NCBI RefSeq assembly: GCF_964642095.1
Contig: NZ_OZ209244.1
Span: forward strand, 1,240,001 to 1,304,000
Length of the DNA stretch: 64,000 bases
DNA from: Fretibacterium fastidiosum
GTDB lineage: Bacteria; Synergistota; Synergistia; Synergistales; Aminobacteriaceae
Reading direction: 5' to 3'
Positions 57,452 through 64,000 of the stretch are shown here, piece after piece. Position 1 is the first letter of the stretch. Each line of letters begins with the position of its first letter. A program made the translations under genes and the position numbers. The notes below the pieces were generated by a model. It saw nothing but the letters and a program-made list of their open reading frames with translations. It was not told the origin of the DNA and made no database searches.

Positions 57452-58356
57452 ACCTGGCGGGGCTCCTCGAGGGCGAGGTGTGGCTGACGGCGGACATCCT
57501 GCTGGGGCTCGCCATCGGCGGAGCCGTGCTGCGCTGGGGGCTGGCGGACCGGCTGATGGCGCGCCTCACGCCCTGGCTGCGGCGGCACGGGATCGGGCCG
57601 CTGGTGGGCCTGTCCCTCACCGTCAGCCTCGGCTCGTCCAGGGCGGGCGCGGCCATCCTGGCCTCCGCACTGGACGAGGGGCGGCTGGACCGAAGGGCGG
57701 CGCTTTGGGGCACGCTCGCCCTGGCATTCCCCGCCTACCTGCGGCGCTGGCCGGCGACGTTCGCGCTCTGCGCCTCCATGGCGGGGGGCGCGGGCGCCGT
57801 CTTTGCGGTCGTGCTCCTCCTGCGGAGCGCGGCCCGTTTTGCGCTGGCCCTGGTCCTCCTGCGCCGGGGCGGGGGCTGCGAGGCGGGGCCGGACGAGGAG
57901 ACGGCGGGGGGGGGGGCGGCGCGGCGCGAGGGCCTGTTGAAGGGCCTTCACGCCAAGCTCCTGCGGACGCTGCCCCTGGCCTGGGCGCTCTTCGCCGCGG
58001 CCTACGCGCTGGTCCCCTGGCTGGAGGGCGCGTTCCAGCGCTGGTTCATGGGGGGGACGTTCCTGCCGCTTGCGGGCTGGGCCGTCGCGGCGGCGTCCAT
58101 CGCCCACGTCTCCGCGGCGCTGTCGCTGGCGGGGGGTGGCCTGGCGGCGGGGGACCTGAGCCCGGCGCAGGCCGTCTTCGCGCTCCTTCTGGGCAACGGG
58201 CTGGGGATCCTCACCCGCGCCGTGCGGCAGAACGCGGGGTACTACTTCGGGCTCTTCCCGCCGGACCTGGCGCGGTCGATGCTGTTCTGGAACGTGGGGA
58301 CGATGCTGCCGCTCGTGCTGTTGAGCCTTCTCCTGGCCGCTCTGCCGCTCGGATGA
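57448..58356 (+). CDS. polytopic membrane protein of the cobalamin operon, function unknown
   Basis: The 302-residue protein has about eight hydrophobic segments. GLSLTVSLGSSRAGAAILAS and LAFPAYLRRWPATFALCASM suggest a Gate/nucleoside-recognition-like membrane fold, but the family call is weak. It is locked into the operon by an ATGA overlap with cbiL and an 81-bp gap to cbiC. It may move cobalt, a precursor or a pathway intermediate; I cannot say which. A run of nine G at 57907-57915 is a possible slippage site. Confidence 0.6.
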   Translation: MNLAGLLEGEVWLTADILLGLAIGGAVLRWGLADRLMARLTPWLRRHGIGPLVGLSLTVSLGSSRAGAAILASALDEGRLDRRAALWGTLALAFPAYLRRWPATFALCASMAGGAGAVFAVVLLLRSAARFALALVLLRRGGGCEAGPDEETAGGGAARREGLLKGLHAKLLRTLPLAWALFAAAYALVPWLEGAFQRWFMGGTFLPLAGWAVAAASIAHVSAALSLAGGGLAAGDLSPAQAVFALLLGNGLGILTRAVRQNAGYYFGLFPPDLARSMLFWNVGTMLPLVLLSLLLAALPLG

Positions 58357-58437
58357 TCGTCCTGTGGTGCGGGGGCCCATCGGGCGGGGCTGGGGGCCTG
58401 CGGGTTATGAGGGATTGGGAGAAGGGGGAACGATGGC

Positions 58438-59052
58438 ATGAGGCCTGAGGAGATCGAACGCGCCAGCATGGAGATCATCGCGCGCGAGATGGGGGAATGG
58501 CGCGGAGCGGCGGAGGAGCTGCCCGTGGTGAAGCGCGTCGTCCACGCGACGGCGGACTTCGACTTCGTGAGGACGCTCGCGTTCTCGCGAGGCGCGGTGA
58601 CCCTGGGGCGCGAGGCCCTGCGGCGCGGCGTCGCGGTGGTGACGGACACGGCCATGGCCGCGGCGGGGGTCAGCAAGCCCTCGGCCGCCCGCTGGGGCGT
58701 GGAGGTGGTCTGCCGCATGGCGGACCCGGAGGTGGGGGAGGAGGCCCGGCGCCGGGGCGTCACGCGCGCCGTCGTCTGCATGGAGCGTGCCGTCGAGGCG
58801 ACGCCCGACGCGGTGTTCGCCATCGGCAACGCGCCGACGGCCCTGATGCGCCTGTGCGAGCTCATCCGTGAGGGCCGCGCGCGCCCGTCGCTGGTGGTGG
58901 GCGTTCCGGTGGGCTTCGTGAACGTCGTGGAGTCCAAGGAGGTCCTGGCCGCGACGGACGTGCCGCAGATCGTGGCCATGGGGCGCAAGGGTGGCTCCAC
59001 CGTGGCTGCGGCCATCCTCAACGCCCTGTTCTACGGCATGGAGGACCGGTGA
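58438..59052 (+). CDS. cbiC: cobalt-precorrin-8 methylmutase (CbiC)
   Basis: CbiC moves a methyl group from C11 to C12 to form cobyrinate. The 204-residue protein carries the catalytic histidine in VVKRVVHATADFDF, and TDTAMAAAGVSK, GNAPTALMRL and VGVPVGFVNVVESKE, all family hallmarks. GAAGGGGGAA precedes the ATG. GTGA overlap with cbiD. Confidence 0.93.
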   Translation: MRPEEIERASMEIIAREMGEWRGAAEELPVVKRVVHATADFDFVRTLAFSRGAVTLGREALRRGVAVVTDTAMAAAGVSKPSAARWGVEVVCRMADPEVGEEARRRGVTRAVVCMERAVEATPDAVFAIGNAPTALMRLCELIREGRARPSLVVGVPVGFVNVVESKEVLAATDVPQIVAMGRKGGSTVAAAILNALFYGMEDR

Positions 59053-60134
59053 ACGCGACAGGGCTTCGGGAAGGAGTGACGACCGGAACCTGCGCCGCGG
59101 CGGCCGCAAAGGCGGCGGCCCTCCTGCTGACGGAGGGCCTGCCGGAGCGGGTGACGGTGACGGGCCCCACGGGGCGCGAGTTCACGCTGGACGTCCACGC
59201 CGTGCCGGGCGGGTGCGGCGTGGTGAAGGACGCGGGGGACGACATCGACGCGACGGACGGGCTGACGGTGTGCGCGTCGCTCGAGGTGTCGGAGGCGCCG
59301 GGCGAGGTCGTCTTTGCCGCCGGTCCGGGGGTGGGCACGGTGACGCTTCCGGGGATGAAGGTCCCGCCGGGCGAGCCGGCCATCAACCCCGGCCCACGGC
59401 GGATGATCGTGGACGCGCTGCGCGAGGTGCTGGGCGACCGCGCCGTGCGCGTCACGATCTCGATCCCCGGCGGCGAGGAGGTGGCGCGGCGCACCTTCAA
59501 CCCGCGCCTCGGCGTCGTGGGCGGGCTCTCCGTCCTGGGGACGACGGGCGTCGTGCGCCCCATGGACGAGGCGGCGCTTTTGGCGTCGATGACCATGGAG
59601 CTCAGCGTCATGCGGTCCCTGGGGGTGCAGCGGCTGGTCATCACGTTCGGCGGCACGGGGGAGAAGGCCCTGCGCCGCGCCTTCGGCATCGAGGGGCGCT
59701 GCGTGGTCCAGGCGGGGAACTATCCGGGCTTCGTGCTGGACGAGGCGCACCGCATGGGGTTTGAGCGTGGCCTGCTGGGAGGGCATCCCGGCAAGCTCCT
59801 GAAGGTGGCGGCGGGGTCGTTCCGCACGCACAACCGCGACGCGGACGGACGGCTCGAGGCGCTCTGCACGCAGGCGGCGATCGCGGGCGCGCCCGCTGAG
59901 ACCGTGCGGAGGCTCTACGAGTGCCGCACGACGGAGAACGCCATGGGCCTCCTGGAGGAATTCGGGCTGAAAAGCCTCTGGACGGCGCTGGCGGCCGTCG
60001 CGGCCCGCCGCGCGACGGACCGCTCCTTCGGGGAGCTCCCCATCGAGGCGGCGTTCGTGGACAACGAGGGCGCGATTTTGGGGGAGACGCCCGGCGCAGA
60101 GGCCTTTCGCGGAATGCGGGGGCCTGCGGTGTGA
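59049..60134 (+). CDS. cbiD: cobalt-precorrin-5B C1-methyltransferase (CbiD)
   Basis: CbiD methylates C1 in the anaerobic branch. The 361-residue protein starts LREGVTTGTCAAAAAKAAA, the family signature. It contains VKDAGDDIDATDGL, INPGPRRMIVDALREV and LVITFGGTGEKALRRAFG. GTG start overlapping the cbiC stop. CbiD marks the oxygen-independent route. Confidence 0.93.
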   Translation: MNATGLREGVTTGTCAAAAAKAAALLLTEGLPERVTVTGPTGREFTLDVHAVPGGCGVVKDAGDDIDATDGLTVCASLEVSEAPGEVVFAAGPGVGTVTLPGMKVPPGEPAINPGPRRMIVDALREVLGDRAVRVTISIPGGEEVARRTFNPRLGVVGGLSVLGTTGVVRPMDEAALLASMTMELSVMRSLGVQRLVITFGGTGEKALRRAFGIEGRCVVQAGNYPGFVLDEAHRMGFERGLLGGHPGKLLKVAAGSFRTHNRDADGRLEALCTQAAIAGAPAETVRRLYECRTTENAMGLLEEFGLKSLWTALAAVAARRATDRSFGELPIEAAFVDNEGAILGETPGAEAFRGMRGPAV

Positions 60135-60162
60135 CGCCCGTCCAATTGCTGGAGGCGATGTC

Positions 60163-61383
60163 ATGCAGCATGAACTGATCGTGGTGGGGGTGGGGCCTGG
60201 CGCTGCGGACCAGATGACGCCCGCCGCGGCGGAGGCCGTTCGGGGCGCGGGCTGTGCCGTCGCCGCGCCGAGGCACCTGCCCCTCGTCGCGGGACACGCG
60301 AACGTCCTGACGCTGGGGCGCTTTTCGGAGACGCTGGACCGCGTCGCGGAGGAACTGGAGCGCGGCACGGTGGCGGTGCTGGTTTCGGGGGACCCTGGGC
60401 TCTACAGCCTCCTGCCGCTGCTGAAGCGCCGCTTTCCGACCGCGCCGCTGCGCGTCCTGCCCGGCGTGAGCTCCCTCCAGAGCCTGTGTGCCGCGGCGGG
60501 GGAGACGTGGACCGACGCGGCCATCCTGTCGGGGCACGGGCGGCCCCTGACGGCCTCCCGCCTCCTGAACGCCGTGGAGCGGGGTCGTCTGACCGCGCTC
60601 TTCTGCGGGGACGAGTGCTCGCCCCGCTGGGCCTGCGAGGCGCTGGCGGGCGCCGTGGGCGGCCTGGAGGAGCGCGTGGAGGTCGTCGTGGGGGAGCGCC
60701 TGAGCTACCCGGACCAGCGCGTGACGCGGGGCCGTCCGGCGGAGCTGGCGGGGAGAGACTTCGACCCGCTGTCCCTCGTCCTGCTGCGCAACGCCGAGCC
60801 ATGGACGCCGCCCTTCGGCCGGCCGAAGGACGAGGACTTCGTGCGGGGCCGACCCCCCATGACGAGGGCGGAGGTGCGAAGCGTCGTCCTGGACCGGCTG
60901 GAGCTGTCGCCGGATGCCGTCCTGTGGGACGTGGGCGCGGGCACGGGCTCCGTCTCCGTCGCGGCGGCGCTGGCCTGCCCCGACGGGGAGGTTCACGCCC
61001 TGGAGTGCGTCCCGGAGGCCCTGGAGCTCCTGGAGCGCAACCGGGAGCGGTTTCGGCTGCACAACATGACGATCCACGCCGGTCGGGCCCTCGCCCTCCT
61101 CGACGGGCTGCCCCGCCCGACCCACGCCTTCGTCGGGGGGAGCGGCGGTGAGCTGGAGAGCCTGCTGGACCGGCTCTCGACCTTTGACGGTTGCCGCGTG
61201 CTGGTGTCCGCTGTGACGCTTGACACGCTGGCGCGGGCCGCGACGATCCTGAAGGGGCCGCTCTGGCATGGGCTTGAGGCCGTTCAGGTCGCCGTCGCTG
61301 CGAGTCGGCCCCTGGGACAGGGCCTCCTGATGGCGGGAAGCAACCCCGTGACGCTCCTCGGCGCCTGGGCTGGGTCGCGCTGA
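60163..61383 (+). CDS. cbiET: fused cobalt-precorrin C5-methyltransferase and C15-methyltransferase/decarboxylase (CbiE-CbiT)
   Basis: The 406-residue protein joins two enzymes. Residues 1-205 or so are CbiE, a tetrapyrrole methylase (VVGVGPGAADQMTPAAAEAV, VSGDPGLYSLLPLL, LPGVSSLQSLCAAAG). The rest is CbiT, a Rossmann methyltransferase-decarboxylase (LWDVGAGTGSVSVAAAL, FVGGSGGELESLLD). The same fusion occurs as CobL in aerobic organisms and in some anaerobic operons. Confidence 0.92.
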   Translation: MQHELIVVGVGPGAADQMTPAAAEAVRGAGCAVAAPRHLPLVAGHANVLTLGRFSETLDRVAEELERGTVAVLVSGDPGLYSLLPLLKRRFPTAPLRVLPGVSSLQSLCAAAGETWTDAAILSGHGRPLTASRLLNAVERGRLTALFCGDECSPRWACEALAGAVGGLEERVEVVVGERLSYPDQRVTRGRPAELAGRDFDPLSLVLLRNAEPWTPPFGRPKDEDFVRGRPPMTRAEVRSVVLDRLELSPDAVLWDVGAGTGSVSVAAALACPDGEVHALECVPEALELLERNRERFRLHNMTIHAGRALALLDGLPRPTHAFVGGSGGELESLLDRLSTFDGCRVLVSAVTLDTLARAATILKGPLWHGLEAVQVAVAASRPLGQGLLMAGSNPVTLLGAWAGSR

Positions 61384-61440
61384 GGCCTGTCCCTCTGCCG
61401 GAGGAGGCGCTGTTGATGATACGGATACGGAGGCTGTGAG

Positions 61441-62196
61441 ATGATCTACTTTATCGGGGCGGGACCCGGTGCGCCGGACCTCATCACCCTGCGCGGCGCG
61501 GAGCTCTTGAGGAGGGCGGGCCTGATCGTCTACGCAGGCTCGCTCGTCAACCCGGCGCTTCTGGACTACGCACCCCAGGGCTGCGAGGTGTACGACAGCG
61601 CGCTCATGACGCTGGACGAGGTGATGGAGAAGCTCCTGGACGGGGAGAGGCGCGGACTGACGACGGTGCGCCTCCACACGGGGGACCCGTCGCTCTACGG
61701 CGCCATCCGAGAGCAGATGGACCGGCTTCGGGCGGAGGGCGTCGAGTTCAGCGTCGTGCCGGGGGTGAGCTCCTTCTGCGCGGCGGCGGCGGCCATTCCG
61801 GCGGAGTACACGTTGCCCGGCGTCAGCCAGACCCTCATCATCAGTCGCATGGAGGGCCGGACGCCCGTCCCGGCGCGCGAGGGCATCCGCTCTCTGGCCG
61901 CTCACGGGGCCTCCATGGTGCTGTTCCTGTCGAGCGCCATGCTGAAGGAGCTTGCCAGTGAACTCATCGCGGGGGGGTATCCGCCGGAGACCCCGGCCGC
62001 GCTGGTGTACAAGGCCTCCTGGCCCGACGAGCGCGTGCTGCGCGGCCCCCTGGCGTCGATCCCGGCCATGGCGGAGGAGGCGGGCATCAGCAAGACGGCC
62101 CTCGTCCTGGTGGGGGGCTTCCTGGGGGACGACTACGACCTCTCGCGGCTCTACGACGCCTCCTTCTCCCACGGCTGCCGCAGGGCCTCCCAATGA
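61441..62196 (+). CDS. cbiF: cobalt-precorrin-4 C11-methyltransferase (CbiF)
   Basis: CbiF methylates C11. The 251-residue protein starts MIYFIGAGPGAPDLITLRG, then VYAGSLVNPALL, VRLHTGDPSLYGAIREQM, VPGVSSFCAAAAAI and the LPGVSQTLIISR block specific to CbiF/CobM. It is preceded by a 57-bp gap. ATGA overlap with cbiG. Confidence 0.94.
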   Translation: MIYFIGAGPGAPDLITLRGAELLRRAGLIVYAGSLVNPALLDYAPQGCEVYDSALMTLDEVMEKLLDGERRGLTTVRLHTGDPSLYGAIREQMDRLRAEGVEFSVVPGVSSFCAAAAAIPAEYTLPGVSQTLIISRMEGRTPVPAREGIRSLAAHGASMVLFLSSAMLKELASELIAGGYPPETPAALVYKASWPDERVLRGPLASIPAMAEEAGISKTALVLVGGFLGDDYDLSRLYDASFSHGCRRASQ

Positions 62197-63185
62197 GGGA
62201 CGGTCCCGTCGTCCTGGCCGCCTTCACCGAGGCGGGGGCGGCCCTGGCCGTGCGGCTGGCCGACCGGCTGGGCGGGCGGGCCTTCGCGCCGGAGCGCTGC
62301 CTCGTGCCGGGCGCGGAGCGGATCGACCCCGACGGTGGCGTGAGGGGATGGGCGGGGGAGTGGTTTCAGCGCGCGGGGGCGATGGTCTTCGTCTGTGCGT
62401 GCGGTATCGCGGTGCGCGCCATCGCGCCCTGGGTGCGCGCCAAGACGCAGGACCCCGCCGTGGTCGTGACGGACGAGGCGGGGCGCTTCGTGATCCCCAT
62501 CCTGTCGGGGCACATCGGCGGGGCGAACCAGCTGGCCCGCCGCGTCGCGGACCTCACGGGCGGCGCGGCCGCCGTGACGACGGCTACGGACGTGAACGGC
62601 GTGACCGCCGTGGACGAGTGGGCTGTGGAGAATCGGTGCGCCATCCAGAACCCGCGCGCCATCAAGGCGGTGTCCGCGGCCGTCCTGGCCGGGGAGAGGG
62701 TGGGCGTGGCGGTGACGGATGAGCTTCAGCCCGCCCCCTGGCCCGTGACGCTGTGGCTTCGGCCCCGGGTGCTGGTGCTGGGCGTCGGGTGCGTCAAGGG
62801 TGCGGATGCCCGCGAGGTGCGAGAGGGGGCGCGGGACTTCCTGGACAGCGCGGGCGTGTCGCCCCTGTCGCTTCGAGCCCTGGCCTCCATCGACCTGAAG
62901 CGGGACGAGGCGGCCCTGCTGGAGCTGGCGGACGCCTACGGCGTCCCGTTCCTGACGTTCGGCGCGGACCGACTTGCTGCGGTGCCGGGGCGCTTCTCCT
63001 CGTCGGAGAGGGTGCGCGAGGTCACGGGCGTGGACAACGTCTGTGAGCGGGCGGCGGTGCTGGCCGCGTCGGAGGCGTCGGAGGGCGGCGGGGCCGTGCT
63101 CTTGCGGAGCAAGGCGCGGTATCCCCGCATGACCTTTGCCCTGGCGCGGGCCAGGGGCGCGAAAGAATTGGGGGGCACGGAATGA
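62193..63185 (+). CDS. cbiG: cobalt-precorrin-5A hydrolase (CbiG)
   Basis: CbiG opens the delta-lactone of cobalt-precorrin-5A and releases acetaldehyde. The 330-residue protein has VFVCACGIAVRAIAPWVRAK, LSGHIGGANQLARRVA, TTATDVNGVTAVDEWA in the N-terminal and middle parts and LGVGCVKGADAREV opening the C-terminal domain. ATGA overlaps at both ends. Confidence 0.92.
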   Translation: MRDGPVVLAAFTEAGAALAVRLADRLGGRAFAPERCLVPGAERIDPDGGVRGWAGEWFQRAGAMVFVCACGIAVRAIAPWVRAKTQDPAVVVTDEAGRFVIPILSGHIGGANQLARRVADLTGGAAAVTTATDVNGVTAVDEWAVENRCAIQNPRAIKAVSAAVLAGERVGVAVTDELQPAPWPVTLWLRPRVLVLGVGCVKGADAREVREGARDFLDSAGVSPLSLRALASIDLKRDEAALLELADAYGVPFLTFGADRLAAVPGRFSSSERVREVTGVDNVCERAAVLAASEASEGGGAVLLRSKARYPRMTFALARARGAKELGGTE

Positions 63186-63916
63186 TCCGGGTGGTGGGGC
63201 TGGGGCCGGGAGGCCGGGACGAGATGACGCCGCGGGCGCTTGAGGCGCTCGCACGCTGCGACGTGATCCTGGGGTACCGGGCGTACATTGAGCTGATCGA
63301 ACCGGTGCTGCCGGGCAAGGAGTATCGCGCGTCCTCCATGAGGCAGGAGGCGGACCGCTGCCGCGAGGCGCTGGCGCTCTCCGCGTCGGGGCGCGCCGTC
63401 GGGATCGTCTCGAGCGGGGACCCAGGCGTCTACGGCATGGCCGGCCTCCTGTTGGAGCTGGCGGGGGAGGACGTGGATGTCGAGATCGTTCCGGGCATCA
63501 CGGCGGCCGTCTCGGCCGCGGCGGTCCTGGGCGCGCCCTTGATGAACGACTTCGCCGTCGTCAGCCTGAGCGACCTCCTGACGCCGTGGGAGGCGATCGA
63601 GAGGCGGATCGAGGCGGCGTCCGGCGCCGACTTCGTCCTCTGCCTCTACAACCCCGCGAGCCGGGGCCGCCCGGAGCACTTTCGCCGCGCCTGCGACCTG
63701 GTCCTGCGGCACAGGTCGCCCGAGACGCCCGCGGGCTGGGTGCGCAACGCGGGCCGCAGCGGGGAGCGATACGGCGTCACGACGCTTGGGGCGATCCGGG
63801 ACGTGGAGCTTGACATGTTCTGCACGGCCGTCATCGGCTGTTCCGCGACCTTCGTGAAGGGCGGCCGCATGGTGACGCGGCGCGGTTACCGGAGCGCGGA
63901 GGAGGCGGAGCGTTGA
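63182..63916 (+). CDS. cbiH: cobalt-factor III C17-methyltransferase (CbiH)
   Basis: CbiH methylates C17 and contracts the ring. The 244-residue protein has VVGLGPGGRDEMTPRALEAL, LGYRAYIELIEPVL, VSSGDPGVYGMAGLLLEL, VPGITAAVSAAAVLGAPLMN and CLYNPASRGRPEHF, all typical of CbiH/CobJ. Its stop overlaps the next start. Confidence 0.94.
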   Translation: MIRVVGLGPGGRDEMTPRALEALARCDVILGYRAYIELIEPVLPGKEYRASSMRQEADRCREALALSASGRAVGIVSSGDPGVYGMAGLLLELAGEDVDVEIVPGITAAVSAAAVLGAPLMNDFAVVSLSDLLTPWEAIERRIEAASGADFVLCLYNPASRGRPEHFRRACDLVLRHRSPETPAGWVRNAGRSGERYGVTTLGAIRDVELDMFCTAVIGCSATFVKGGRMVTRRGYRSAEEAER

Positions 63917-64000
63917 GCGGCGAACGCCTCCTCCTGTTCGGCGGGACGACGGAGGCGCGGGAGCTCCTGGAGCGCGGACTGCCCGCGATCTATTGCGCGG
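63913..64000 (+). CDS. cbiJ: cobalt-precorrin-6A reductase (CbiJ), 5' end only
   Basis: A TTG overlapping the cbiH stop (TTGA) opens SGERLLLFGGTTEARELLER, continuing GLPAIYCA to the window edge. LLLFGGTTEAREL is the nucleotide-binding start of CbiJ/CobK, which reduces cobalt-precorrin-6A with NADH. The position after cbiH agrees. Only 29 codons are visible. Confidence 0.8.
   Translation, partial: MSGERLLLFGGTTEARELLERGLPAIYCA

Noticed and set aside
59641..62193. Long minus-strand ORF of 850 codons over cbiD-cbiF
   Set aside because: It is antisense to well-conserved cobalamin genes, arginine- and proline-rich, with no recognisable domain.
1..64000. tRNA or rRNA genes
   Set aside because: I saw no cloverleaf-like or ribosomal sequences while reading both strands; a dedicated scan could still find one.

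Overview
The window is a GC-rich bacterial chromosome segment built around one defence locus and one large anaerobic cobalamin (B12) locus. Tight operons with ATGA/GTGA overlaps, strong purine-rich ribosome sites, GTG/TTG starts, oxygen-independent cobalamin synthesis and Rpn-type nucleases fit an anaerobic fermenter. My best guess is a Synergistota-like bacterium, but that is a low-confidence inference; nothing here (no rRNA) settles taxonomy.

Region 1 (about 0.5-9.2 kb) is a complete type I-B CRISPR-Cas operon: cas6, then cas8b (TM1802/Csh1 type), a separately encoded Cas11-like C-terminal subunit, cas7, cas5, cas3, cas4, cas1 and cas2, closed by an intrinsic terminator. The cas6-cas8b gap holds two degenerate CRISPR repeats around a short pseudo-spacer. 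Its first 11 nt are perfectly complementary to a site just upstream of the predicted cas8b promoter. This looks like a CreA/CreR-type regulatory guide RNA that could let the effector complex repress its own operon.

Region 2 (9.25-40.85 kb) is CRISPR DNA. A small three-repeat array with a 32-bp repeat comes first. A giant array with a 30-bp repeat follows, with roughly 380 repeats estimated from its 66-67 bp period. Both leaders share a 45-bp block and a 12-bp motif touching the first repeat. The giant array is broken by an IS1380-like element (5-bp target duplication) and by an ISL3-family element (8-bp duplication) that itself carries an IS21-family element (6-bp duplication). The distal end runs into a 63-bp inverted IS1380 end, so the oldest part was probably lost by an IS-linked deletion. 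Spacers include exact and diverged duplicates, reverse-complementary neighbours, tiled overlaps and palindromes.

Region 3 (41-53 kb) is a patchwork. It has a C39-peptidase-like gene, a MarR regulator flanked by two identical palindromic operators, a small ABC exporter, two nearly identical Rpn-type nuclease genes with different C-termini, a btuD copy truncated at a 100-bp tandem repeat, a cyclase/formamidase-family gene, MITE-like fragments, a permease 3' remnant and a broken surface-protein gene. A btuFCD-type importer operon on the minus strand is headed by a cobalamin riboswitch and terminator.

Region 4 (52.8-64 kb) is a cobalamin operon with its own promoter, riboswitch and strong terminator: a secreted-type cbiK, a second BtuCDF-type transporter, cbiL, a polytopic membrane protein, cbiC, cbiD, a cbiE-cbiT fusion, cbiF, cbiG, cbiH and the start of cbiJ. 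The two riboswitches suggest that B12 import and synthesis are both shut down when B12 is plentiful.
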